From contig JAJDUP010000012.1 in assembly GCA_022826565.1 (NCBI GenBank), forward strand, positions 186,001-250,000: a DNA stretch of 64,000 bases, given 5' to 3'. The position numbers were made by a program, and so were the translations under genes. Positions 10,039-17,194 of this stretch are shown one piece after another. Under the pieces are notes generated by a model. The model saw nothing but the letters and a program-made list of their open reading frames with translations. It was not told where the DNA came from and searched no databases. Origin of the DNA: Gemmatimonadota bacterium. GTDB taxonomy: Bacteria > Gemmatimonadota > Gemmatimonadetes > Longimicrobiales > Gaopeijiaceae. Each line of letters opens with the position of its first letter. Within the stretch, counting starts at the first letter, position 1.

Positions 10039-11799
10039 ATGCCGAACGCCCTCCTCATCTACCCGATGCACCCTCCCACCTACTGGGGCAACAACTACGC
10101 CCTGGAACTCCTGGGCATCAAGGCGGTGTTTCCTCCTCTCGGCCTGCTCACCGTTGCCGCGATGTTCCCTTCCCGGTACAACCTGCGCCTGGTCGACCTC
10201 AACGTGACCCCGCTCGAGGACGCCGACCTGGAGTGGGCGGACCTCGCCTTCACGTCGACCATGATTCCGCAGCGTCCCTCGCTCGAGCAGGTCGTCGAGC
10301 GCTGCAACCGTGCCCGGGTTCCGGTCGTCGCCGGCGGGCCGCACCCCACCACCTTTCATGAGGAGATGGAGGGCATCGATCATTTCGTGCTCGATGAGGT
10401 CGAGGAGACCTTTTCGACCTTCCTTCGCGACCTGGAAGACGGCACTGCAAAGTCCGTCTATCGCGCCCCGAGGAAGCCGGACATGACCACGGCTCCGGTT
10501 CCCCGTTTCGACCTCATCGACTTGAGCGACTATCACTCCATGTGTCTGCAGTTCTCGCGGGGATGCCCTTTCGATTGCGAGTTCTGCGACATCACCAAGC
10601 TGTACGGTCGCGTGTCCCGCACGAAATCGCCGGAGCAGATGGTGGCCGAGTTCGACCACCTGTACGAGCTTGGCTGGCGGGGTCCGCTCTTCCTGGTCGA
10701 TGACAACTTCATCGGCAACAAGCGTGAAGTATCGAGGCTTCTCCCCGTGCTCGCCGAATGGCAAAAGGCGCGCGGCCACCCGTATTCGCTGTTCACCGAA
10801 GCGAGCGTCAATCTCGTGCGGATGAACGACTTGATGGACGTCATGATCGAGGCCGGCTTCGACGCCGTCTTCCTGGGCATCGAAACGCCCAATCCGAAGG
10901 CTCTCAAGAAGATGAAGAAGCCTCAGAATCTCGACATGCGTGACGACAACTACCTGTTCACGGCCGTGCGCAAGATTCAGCAGAAGGGAATGATGGTTCT
11001 GGGCGGCTTCATCCTTGGCCTCGACGACGACGATGACAACGCGTTCGATGCCCAGATCGACTTCATTCAGGAAGCCGGGATTCCGATCGCCCTGGTCGGG
11101 TTGCTGACGGCACTCAAGGGAACGAACCTGTGGACCCGGCTGGAGCGCGAAAACCGGCTGCTGGACAAACCGGTCGAAATCGACGCCACTAGCCTGAACT
11201 TCAAGCCGGAAATGGATCCCCGGACGCTGGTGGAAGGATACCTGCGGGTCGTCGGAACCATCTACGACTCCACGCTGGAGAACTACTTCGACCGCTGCCT
11301 GACGCTGCTGGACAACCTCAATCCGGTACCGCATCTCTACAAGCCGGTGAGCAAACACATCCTCTATGCGAGCATCATGCTGATCCGGCAGCGCCTGACG
11401 CGGGACCAGCTGCCGGTTTTCTCACGCTACATCGCCAGGGTCTCCAGGGATCATCCCCGATTGCTGCCGCTGGCAATCCGCCTGGCCGCCATGGGTTATC
11501 ACTGCGAGAAGCTCACGCGCCAGCAGACTGTTCTCCGGAGGTTCAAGGCGGCCCTGAAATCGGAGCTGGCTGCGTTCAATGAAGCCGGAAGGGCGCCTGG
11601 CGCGGCATCAGAAACGGCAGACAGCTTCATGAAGGATGCGCTGCAGCGTGCGGAGGAGCGCCAACGCGCAATCCCCGAGGAATTCCGCCATGCCGGCGAC
11701 GGGATATCCGAGAGCCTGGCGGCATTTCAGCTGGCAGTCCGCGCGAGCACCGAGACCGGTGAGGCGCCGGGCTGGCAAGGCGCGACGAGAGGGGAATAG
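10039..11799 (+). CDS. B12-binding radical SAM enzyme, DUF4070/HpnP-like architecture
   Basis: A 586-residue protein with an N-terminal cobalamin-binding-like Rossmann domain (about 1-135, with VPVVAGGPHPT), then a radical SAM core whose [4Fe-4S] ligands are Cys176, Cys180 and Cys183 (GCPFDCEFCDI), then a C-terminal helical part like DUF4070. This layout is known from hopanoid methylases such as HpnP and from other methylases of unactivated carbons. The classic DxHxxG cobalamin ligand motif is not seen, as in several of these enzymes. In the operon it follows the reductase-sulfotransferase by three bases, so methylation or another C-H modification of the polyketide chain is the likely job; the PKS's own methyltransferase region looks dead. 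The last 20 residues or so are encoded by a dispersed repeat (11741-11833), so the C-terminus may be acquired. No hopanoid genes are in the window. The family is certain, the substrate is not. Confidence 0.88.
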   Translation: MPNALLIYPMHPPTYWGNNYALELLGIKAVFPPLGLLTVAAMFPSRYNLRLVDLNVTPLEDADLEWADLAFTSTMIPQRPSLEQVVERCNRARVPVVAGGPHPTTFHEEMEGIDHFVLDEVEETFSTFLRDLEDGTAKSVYRAPRKPDMTTAPVPRFDLIDLSDYHSMCLQFSRGCPFDCEFCDITKLYGRVSRTKSPEQMVAEFDHLYELGWRGPLFLVDDNFIGNKREVSRLLPVLAEWQKARGHPYSLFTEASVNLVRMNDLMDVMIEAGFDAVFLGIETPNPKALKKMKKPQNLDMRDDNYLFTAVRKIQQKGMMVLGGFILGLDDDDDNAFDAQIDFIQEAGIPIALVGLLTALKGTNLWTRLERENRLLDKPVEIDATSLNFKPEMDPRTLVEGYLRVVGTIYDSTLENYFDRCLTLLDNLNPVPHLYKPVSKHILYASIMLIRQRLTRDQLPVFSRYIARVSRDHPRLLPLAIRLAAMGYHCEKLTRQQTVLRRFKAALKSELAAFNEAGRAPGAASETADSFMKDALQRAEERQRAIPEEFRHAGDGISESLAAFQLAVRASTETGEAPGWQGATRGE

Positions 11800-11833
11800 G
11801 CACCGCCATTCACCCGAGAAGCAACGCAGAGCG
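11741..11833 (+). repeat. Dispersed repeat 1, copy a (overlaps the radical SAM 3' end)
   Basis: This stretch matches the reverse complement of 43281-43372; 56 of the first 59 aligned positions are identical, and similarity continues to about 11833. It encodes the last residues and stop codon of the radical SAM gene and continues about 34 bases past the stop. The other copy is intergenic and carries a hairpin (GAATAGC/GCTATTC) that is partly degraded here. No transposase is nearby, so it looks like a small non-autonomous or REP-like element. Confidence 0.8.
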
Positions 11834-11884
11834 GAGCGCTGGAAACAATCGCCTCACTCCTTGTCAGCCGGCACGTAGTGAGCC

Positions 11885-12160
11885 GCTCTCCCTCGTCCGC
11901 GGATTCAACAAGTGCCGAATACCGGCGAGCCAACCGGTATTTCGTCCCCCGGCCCCTTCCCTGGGGAACCAGGAAACCGCGTATTCGAAGGGAGACCAGG
12001 GCTTCCGCAGCCTCTTCGGCGGACAGCTGGGGATGGCGAAGGATGTTCTGCGCGGTGACGCCCCCGATGAACCCTCCGGGGCTGGTGATCTCCATGCGAT
12101 CACTGGACAGATTCAGGTGAATGGATTGGTGGAAAGAGTGCTCTGCGGTCCAGTCCGGCG
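11885..12160 (-). pseudogene. Remnant of an AlbA_2/RecG-like ATP-binding transcriptional regulator
   Basis: Read on the minus strand, about 90 residues resemble the C-terminal part of the ATP-binding regulators often called 'putative DNA binding / RecG-like': SIHLNLSSDRMEITSPGGF followed by GGVTAQNILRH, then a short winged-helix-like tail (EEAAEALVSLRIRGFLVPQG). In intact members the first motif belongs to the histidine-kinase-like ATPase fold (HATPase_c_4). The N-terminal DNA-binding part and the start are missing, and the spacing between the ATPase motif and the tail is short, which suggests an internal deletion. The frame stays open into neighbouring sequence without a plausible start. I call it a decayed gene left between the PKS operon and the amidase. 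Confidence 0.6.
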
Positions 12161-12196
12161 CCCCCACCGCGGGCCGACAAGGACGCGGGCCACTCC

Positions 12197-13936
12197 CTAC
12201 CCGATCTCCGGCCTCCTCAGGTGCCAGTCCGTCCCCTTCTGGAAGGCGTGCGCCACGCTCAGGATCTTGTCGTCGGTGAACAGATTGCCGAGAAGGGTGG
12301 TGGTGAGCGGCATCGTGGTGGGACTGTCCGCGTCCGGATTGCGCTCGCCGAACTCGTAGGGGACCACCGCCGCCGGGTGGCCGGTCTGGTTGGTCAGCCC
12401 GACCAGCCCCGACCCGCTCACGAACATGTCGAAGCCCTGCATGACCTCGGCCATCCGCTTCATGAGGATCAGGCGGCGGCGCTGGGACTGGACGAAGTTG
12501 AGCGCGGGCACCTCCCGGCCGCCCCGGAACCTGCCGCGGCGGCGGCGCTCGTCCTCGTCGAGGTCCTCGGAGATCGGCTCCGGCTCGCCATCCGGCGCGA
12601 CGTGGAAGTCGAACGCCGCCGACGACTCGACCCCAAGCGCGTTCGAGCGGAAGTCGGGGATCTCCGGCATGGGCTGCGGGTCGGCGCCGAGCGCTCGCAG
12701 TCCCTCGACGAATGCCTCGGGCGCGTCCTCGTCGAACCCGATTCGCATCGCGCTCAGGTCGGGGTCGGGATCGAAGCGGAAGGGCGTGGTGAGCGACGCC
12801 GGGTCCTTCGTGTCGGCACCGTGGATGGCGTTGAAGACGAGGGCGCAGTCCAGTGCGCTGCGGCACATCGGCCCGGTCTTGTCCATGCTCCATGAAAGGA
12901 CCATGCCGCCGTAACGGCTGACGCGGCCGAAGGTCGGACGCAGCGCGGTCAGGCCGCAGCGCCGCGAAGGGGACACGATCGACCCCTGCGTCTCGGTCCC
13001 GATCGCGAAGGCGACGCACCCGGCCGCCGTGGCCGATCCCGGACCCGCCGACGACCCGCTCGACCCCTCTTCGAGGTTCCACGGGTTCAGTGTTCGGCCG
13101 CGGTACCAGCGGTCGCCCCGCGCGAACTCGCCGGTCGCGAGCTTGGCCATCAGGACAGCGCCCGCGTCCCGCAGCCGCACCGCCACCTCGGAGTCCTCCC
13201 GGATGAACTGATGGCTGAACTCGGCCGAGCCCCATGTCGTGCGGGTCCCCGCAACCGTGAAGAGGTCCTTGAGCCCGTAGGGGATGCCGTGCAGGGGTCC
13301 GCGCCAGTCGCCCGCCGCGATTTCGAGGTCGGCCTGGCGCGCCTCCTCCTGCGCGCGGCCCTCCAGGATGGTCACCGCGCATAGGAGGACCGGGTCGAGC
13401 CGCTTGAGGCGCTCGAGGTACACGCCGGTGAGCTCGGAAGGCGAAATGTCCCGCGCGCGGATCAGGGCCGCGAGGCGGTGGACGGGCTGGAAGACCAGGT
13501 CCTCTTCGGCGGTGGGAACCGCGCCGCTCCAGGGCTCGATCTCGATCCCGGTGCGCTCGAAGGGATTGCCGCCGGTCTCGTGCCACAGCTTCTCCATGAG
13601 CGCGCCGGTGCCGCCCGGGTAGGCCTGGAACTGAAGCGCGGGGGGCTCGCCGTTCCCGAGAGGGACGGGCGGCGGGGCCTCCTGGGGCGGGGTCTGGGGG
13701 GCCGGGAGCGGGGCTGAGGCGGGGGACGCGCCGACAGAGCCTGCGTCCGCGCCGAGCGATGCCGGTTTGAGGGCTCCGGCCGCCGCCGCCGCGGCCGCGG
13801 TCGCCAGGAAACGCCGTCGTTCGATGGTGGTCGCGGGCACATCTCCCGCGAACGCATCTCCCGCAGGCGCACCGGCGTGGGCGCGCCCCGTTTTCTTTGC
13901 GTCAACCGTGCCGAGTGGGGGGGTCGAGTTACTCAT
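12197..13936 (-). CDS. Secreted amidase (amidase signature family), Tat-type leader
   Basis: A 579-residue amidase-signature enzyme that hydrolyses C-N amide bonds by a Ser-cisSer-Lys triad. Visible are the lysine in GIPYGLKDLF, the Gly/Ser-rich EEGSSGSSAGPGSATAAG and the nucleophile region GTETQGSIVSPS. The N-terminus carries RRRFLATAAAAAAAGA, a twin-arginine-like signal preceded by about 38 residues, followed by a Pro/Ala-rich linker of about 60 residues, so the folded enzyme is probably exported. The start ATG at 13936 is the last of three ATGs in an 8-bp tandem repeat; the two upstream ATGs are out of frame and meet TGA after three codons. The neighbouring YkvI-like permease gene is transcribed in the same direction from upstream and could be co-transcribed. 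Substrate unknown; amidases of this family act on peptides, nitrile products or N-acyl compounds. Confidence 0.9.
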   Translation of the reverse strand: MSNSTPPLGTVDAKKTGRAHAGAPAGDAFAGDVPATTIERRRFLATAAAAAAAGALKPASLGADAGSVGASPASAPLPAPQTPPQEAPPPVPLGNGEPPALQFQAYPGGTGALMEKLWHETGGNPFERTGIEIEPWSGAVPTAEEDLVFQPVHRLAALIRARDISPSELTGVYLERLKRLDPVLLCAVTILEGRAQEEARQADLEIAAGDWRGPLHGIPYGLKDLFTVAGTRTTWGSAEFSHQFIREDSEVAVRLRDAGAVLMAKLATGEFARGDRWYRGRTLNPWNLEEGSSGSSAGPGSATAAGCVAFAIGTETQGSIVSPSRRCGLTALRPTFGRVSRYGGMVLSWSMDKTGPMCRSALDCALVFNAIHGADTKDPASLTTPFRFDPDPDLSAMRIGFDEDAPEAFVEGLRALGADPQPMPEIPDFRSNALGVESSAAFDFHVAPDGEPEPISEDLDEDERRRRGRFRGGREVPALNFVQSQRRRLILMKRMAEVMQGFDMFVSGSGLVGLTNQTGHPAAVVPYEFGERNPDADSPTTMPLTTTLLGNLFTDDKILSVAHAFQKGTDWHLRRPEIG

Positions 13937-13952
13937 ATACTCATATACTCAT
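13931..13952 (-). repeat. 8-bp tandem repeat covering the amidase start codon
   Basis: Two full and one partial copies of ATGAGTAT (minus strand) sit on the start of the amidase gene. Each copy supplies an ATG, but only the last is in the amidase frame; the first two read ATG-AGT-ATA-TGA. Gain or loss of a unit changes the spacing to any upstream ribosome site and the number of mini-ORFs, so it could work as a slippage-prone switch. Confidence 0.75.
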
Positions 13953-13987
13953 TTCTGCTCGCCCGGCGAGCGCTCGCGTGCGGCCTG

Positions 13988-15064
13988 TCAGCGACCGCGC
14001 AGCTTGTAGACCCCCACCGTCAGCAGGGGAACGACGACGACCGCCATGAAGATGAAGCTCATGGCGTTGTATCCCATTCCGATCAGGTCGATGAGGCCGA
14101 CCCGCGACAGCAGGTAGCCGGCCACAAGAAGCAATAGCGCGGTAACGGGCCGCAGGCGAGCCGGCATGGCGCCGCCGCGGGCCCGATAGACGCTGTCGAT
14201 GCGCTCGTTGAATGCGTGGATGAGCCCCGATCCCGTCTCGATCAGTGTGCCGAAGAGGATGAGCTGGAATGTGATCTGGAAGGGACGCGAGCCCAGCATC
14301 TCCAGCATGTAGTTGGCCGGCACGGGCCGATCGAGGACCGCCGGGTACTGCCCTGCCAGGGCCAGGCAGAAGAGGACGCCGGGGACCATCGCGATCGGGC
14401 CCGCCAGCGCCCCGGCCCACAGCGCCTCGCGGCGGCGGCGGATATGGCGCGTGGCGAAGAGCATGGCCGGCACCAGCGCCACCAGCAGCGCCGCGTAGCG
14501 CACGCCGGACGAGAACCACCCGGGGCGCACCTCGCCGCCCTCCAGCCCTGCCGCGATCTGGTCCCCGAAGGTCGCCATGCTCCACACGAAAAGGATCAGA
14601 TAGGCGCCGTAGAGCAAAATCGACCAGCTCGCGAAGAAGCGCTCGATGGTGGGCGTCCCCTTGAAGACCAGGGCGCCGATCGCCACGAGCAGCCCGACCG
14701 CGCCGATATAGCCCGGCAGCTGGAAGGTCTCCGACAGGAAGGTACCCGCGGCCGCGCCGATCACGGCGAGGATGAGCATCAGCGCCGTGAGGTATCCGAC
14801 CTCGTACGAGATCCACGCGCGTCCCAGCAGGTGCTGGAAGTACGAGCGGTAGTCGTAGCTCTCGAACGCGCGCGCGAACTCGAAGCCGACCATGCAGGTA
14901 ACGCTCGTCAGGATCGTCGCAGGCAGCATCGCGAGCAAGCCGCCGAGGACCCCGTATTCCAGGAAGAACTCGACCAGTTCGCGGCCGGTTCCGTACCCGC
15001 CGGCGATGATGATGGATTGGAAGACCAGTCCGGGAAGCAGGTAGCGCCTGAACCAGGGGGGCAT
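13988..15064 (-). CDS. YkvI-family LeuT-fold-like membrane permease
   Basis: A 358-residue integral membrane protein with about ten hydrophobic segments. It opens with LLPGLVFQSIIIAGGYGTGRELVEFF, a glycine-rich first helix like that of the YkvI family and, more distantly, of LeuT-fold (APC superfamily) transporters. A short positively charged loop RHIRRRREAL separates the middle helices. The family is poorly characterised; amino-acid or ion symport is possible but not shown. It lies 51 bases upstream of the amidase gene on the same strand, which makes uptake of a substrate or product of amide hydrolysis a reasonable guess. Start ATG 15064 places the first helix right after a short MPPWFRRY. 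Confidence 0.75.
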   Translation of the reverse strand: MPPWFRRYLLPGLVFQSIIIAGGYGTGRELVEFFLEYGVLGGLLAMLPATILTSVTCMVGFEFARAFESYDYRSYFQHLLGRAWISYEVGYLTALMLILAVIGAAAGTFLSETFQLPGYIGAVGLLVAIGALVFKGTPTIERFFASWSILLYGAYLILFVWSMATFGDQIAAGLEGGEVRPGWFSSGVRYAALLVALVPAMLFATRHIRRRREALWAGALAGPIAMVPGVLFCLALAGQYPAVLDRPVPANYMLEMLGSRPFQITFQLILFGTLIETGSGLIHAFNERIDSVYRARGGAMPARLRPVTALLLLVAGYLLSRVGLIDLIGMGYNAMSFIFMAVVVVPLLTVGVYKLRGR

Positions 15065-15136
15065 TCAGATCACCTGCGGATCGGGGTGAGAGGGCCGACC
15101 CCCCACGCGGCCGCGCGGCCTTGCACGACCGGCCGC

Positions 15137-15466
15137 CTAGCCACCCGACACCGCTTGCATGAACAGAACCGTGTCCGCTTCTGCAACCGGCCCGTCCCAA
15201 CCGTCCATCCAGCGGGTATTCGTCCCGTTGTGGAAGCACAGCACATGGCGCCGCAGCTCCCCGGCCTCGTTGAAGAGGTGGGGTCTGAGGCGCGGCTCGC
15301 GTTCGAGGAGGTCGGCGAAGACTTCGCGCAGGGTTGCGCCCGATGCGGTCATCTCGCGGACGCCCCCGGTGACGGAGTCGAGGAGCGAGGGGAGCGAGAC
15401 GGTGACCTGGGGCTTCCGCCCGGTCGAGGCAGTCGAGTAGCCTCTTCCAGTCGGCGTGGGCATCAC
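15137..15466 (-). CDS. MoaD/ThiS-family ubiquitin-like sulfur carrier protein
   Basis: A 109-residue protein with a beta-grasp pattern: QVTVSLPSLLDSVTGG at the start, a helix TLREVFADLLEREPRLRPHL, then ADTVLFMQAVSGG at the end. The C-terminal Gly-Gly is the diagnostic end that is adenylated and thiocarboxylated in MoaD/ThiS proteins. The N-terminal 20 residues look dispensable. It starts at GTG 15466 or ATG 15463 inside the stop codon of the BNR-repeat gene (GTGATG overlapping TGA), so the two are translationally coupled. No E1 (MoeB/ThiF) or MoaE partner is in the window. Homologues often sit beside BNR/glycosyl-hydrolase-like proteins, but the role of that pairing is unknown. Confidence 0.82.
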   Translation of the reverse strand: MMPTPTGRGYSTASTGRKPQVTVSLPSLLDSVTGGVREMTASGATLREVFADLLEREPRLRPHLFNEAGELRRHVLCFHNGTNTRWMDGWDGPVAEADTVLFMQAVSGG

Positions 15467-16515
15467 TCGACCCAGGCCGAGACGTGCAGTACGCGGGGGA
15501 GGATCACCGGCAGATTCGTCCAGCTTTCCCCCAGATCGCTGCTCGCGTGCAGGCTGCCGGAGGTCGTCCCGAAGTAGACACCGCCGGGGTCCAGATCGTC
15601 CACCGCCATCGCGCCCCTCAGGACGACGCCGAACGAGTTCTCCGGCGGCAGTCCCGCCGACGCGGAGTGCCAGCTGTCGCCGCCGTCGCGGCTGCGGAAG
15701 ATCTGAAGCGCCCCACCCACGGGTACCCGGTACTGGTCGGCTTCCAGCGGCACGGCAAAGAGCGTCCTGCTCGCGCGGTCGATGACGATCGGGAAGCCGA
15801 AGCTGGCGGCGAGGCCCTCCTCGTTGCGCGTCCAGTTGTCCGCCCCGTCGCGGCTGCGGAACATGCCCAGGTGATCCTGCCGGTAGATCAACGCCGGATC
15901 GTCGGGGTCCTGCGCGAGGGCGTGGACGCAGGTGCCGATCCCCTTGTGGTGCTCGTCTTCAAGCGCCATCGGCACGCCCTGGTTGCGCGGGGACCACGTC
16001 GCGCCGCCGTCCTCCGTGCGGAAGACGCCCACCGCGGAGATGCCGCACCACATTCGGTCGGGGTTCGCGTGGTCGAAGAGAAGCGCGTGGCAGCACAGGC
16101 CCCCCGCACCCGGCATCCACGCCGGCCGCGTCTCGTGCTCGTTCAGCCCCGGCACCGCGTCCCACGACTCACCGCCGTCGCTGCTGGTGAAGAGTCCGGC
16201 GTCCTGCACGCCCGCGTAGATCGTCCCCCGGTTCTCGCGCAGCGTCCACACCTGCCGGAGCCGCCTGTCGCTCCCGTCCGGGTAGGCTGGGCCGCTCTCA
16301 AGCTGCTCCCACTTCTCCCCGTCCGGCGACACGTGGAGCGCGGGCCCGTAGACGTCGCTCGCCACGGCCGCCATGAAGCGCCCATCGGCCAGCCGCAGCC
16401 CGGCTGTCACCTTCCACCCCTTGAAGAACGGCCCGCTCACCGTCCACTCGCGGCGATCGTCGCTCGTCACCCAGAATCCGCCCTTCCCCGTCCCTACCAT
16501 CAGCCTTACGCTCAT
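15463..16515 (-). CDS. BNR/Asp-box repeat beta-propeller protein (sialidase-like fold)
   Basis: A 350-residue protein made of Asp-box repeats of the type SSDGGESWDAV, TEDGGATWSP, SRDGADNWTR, SRDGGDSWHS and SSDLGESWTN. Five or more such repeats indicate a six- or seven-bladed beta-propeller like that of sialidases or photosystem II assembly factor Ycf48. It has no signal peptide: it begins MSVRLMVGTGKGGFWVTSDD, so it is probably cytoplasmic. ATG 16515 is chosen because the propeller starts immediately. The catalytic residues of sialidases cannot be identified, so 'glycosyl hydrolase' is only a family-level name. Its stop overlaps the MoaD/ThiS-like gene, pointing to a joint function. Confidence 0.82.
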   Translation of the reverse strand: MSVRLMVGTGKGGFWVTSDDRREWTVSGPFFKGWKVTAGLRLADGRFMAAVASDVYGPALHVSPDGEKWEQLESGPAYPDGSDRRLRQVWTLRENRGTIYAGVQDAGLFTSSDGGESWDAVPGLNEHETRPAWMPGAGGLCCHALLFDHANPDRMWCGISAVGVFRTEDGGATWSPRNQGVPMALEDEHHKGIGTCVHALAQDPDDPALIYRQDHLGMFRSRDGADNWTRNEEGLAASFGFPIVIDRASRTLFAVPLEADQYRVPVGGALQIFRSRDGGDSWHSASAGLPPENSFGVVLRGAMAVDDLDPGGVYFGTTSGSLHASSDLGESWTNLPVILPRVLHVSAWVE

Positions 16516-16620
16516 TCGACGCGGTAGCCCTCGTTCGTGTGGATTTGCGATACTGAAAACGCCAGCCCGCATTTTCGCGAACCCGGTCCCCCCTACGCAA
16601 ACGGCCTGGTGAGAGACGCT

Positions 16621-17058
16621 GTGACCGACCCCCGCCCCGTCGTCCTCTTCGACGGCGACTGCGCGTTCTGCAACGCGACCGTGCGCTGGACCGTCAAGCG
16701 CGACCCCCTCGCGCGGCTGCGATTCGCGCCCCTGGCCTCCGACGCCGCCCGCCGCGTGGTCGCCCTCGCCGACCCGGGCCGCGACTTCGACTCCCTCCCC
16801 GACGCCATCGTGCTCGCCGACCGGGACGGCGTCCACACGGCCTCCACCGCCGTCCTCCGCCTCACCCGTCACCTTCGCCTCCCCTGGCCGGCCTGCGCCC
16901 TCGCCCTCCTCGTCCCCCGCCCCCTACGCGACGCGGCCTACCAGGTCTTCGCGCGCAACCGCATTCGCTGGTTCGGCCGCGCCGACGCCTGCGAGATCCC
17001 GCCGCCCAGCCTCGCCGGCCGCATGCTGGATGCGGACGAGGTGCCCGGGCTCGAATAG
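16621..17058 (+). CDS. DCC-family (DUF393) thiol-disulfide oxidoreductase-like protein
   Basis: About 145 residues with the family hallmark VVLFDGDCAFCNATVRW: a D-x-D-C-x-x-C motif at the N-terminus, followed by a helical domain. The family is annotated as predicted thiol-disulfide oxidoreductase, but the biochemistry is thin. I chose GTG 16621 (VTDPRPVVLFDGDC) because it sits just before the motif; GTG 16609 and ATG 16537 are in frame upstream but would add non-conserved residues and overlap the divergent BNR gene region. It is transcribed away from the BNR gene and converges on susD. No transmembrane segment is clear. Confidence 0.85.
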   Translation: MTDPRPVVLFDGDCAFCNATVRWTVKRDPLARLRFAPLASDAARRVVALADPGRDFDSLPDAIVLADRDGVHTASTAVLRLTRHLRLPWPACALALLVPRPLRDAAYQVFARNRIRWFGRADACEIPPPSLAGRMLDADEVPGLE

Positions 17059-17194
17059 CAGGCAGGCAATCGGTCCCGCGACCGCAATCTCCCCGACAGA
17101 TCCCGGGTGAACCACCCCATCCCAACGCAAACCGGCCGCCGGAGCCGCATCCCTGCGACCCCGGCAGCCGGTGAGCCCTCTGCGGGGGGTTCAG

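Noticed and set aside
17069..17086. CGGTC-CCGC-GACCG hairpin after the DCC gene as a terminator
   Set aside because: The stem is only five pairs and no T-run follows, so I do not call a terminator.
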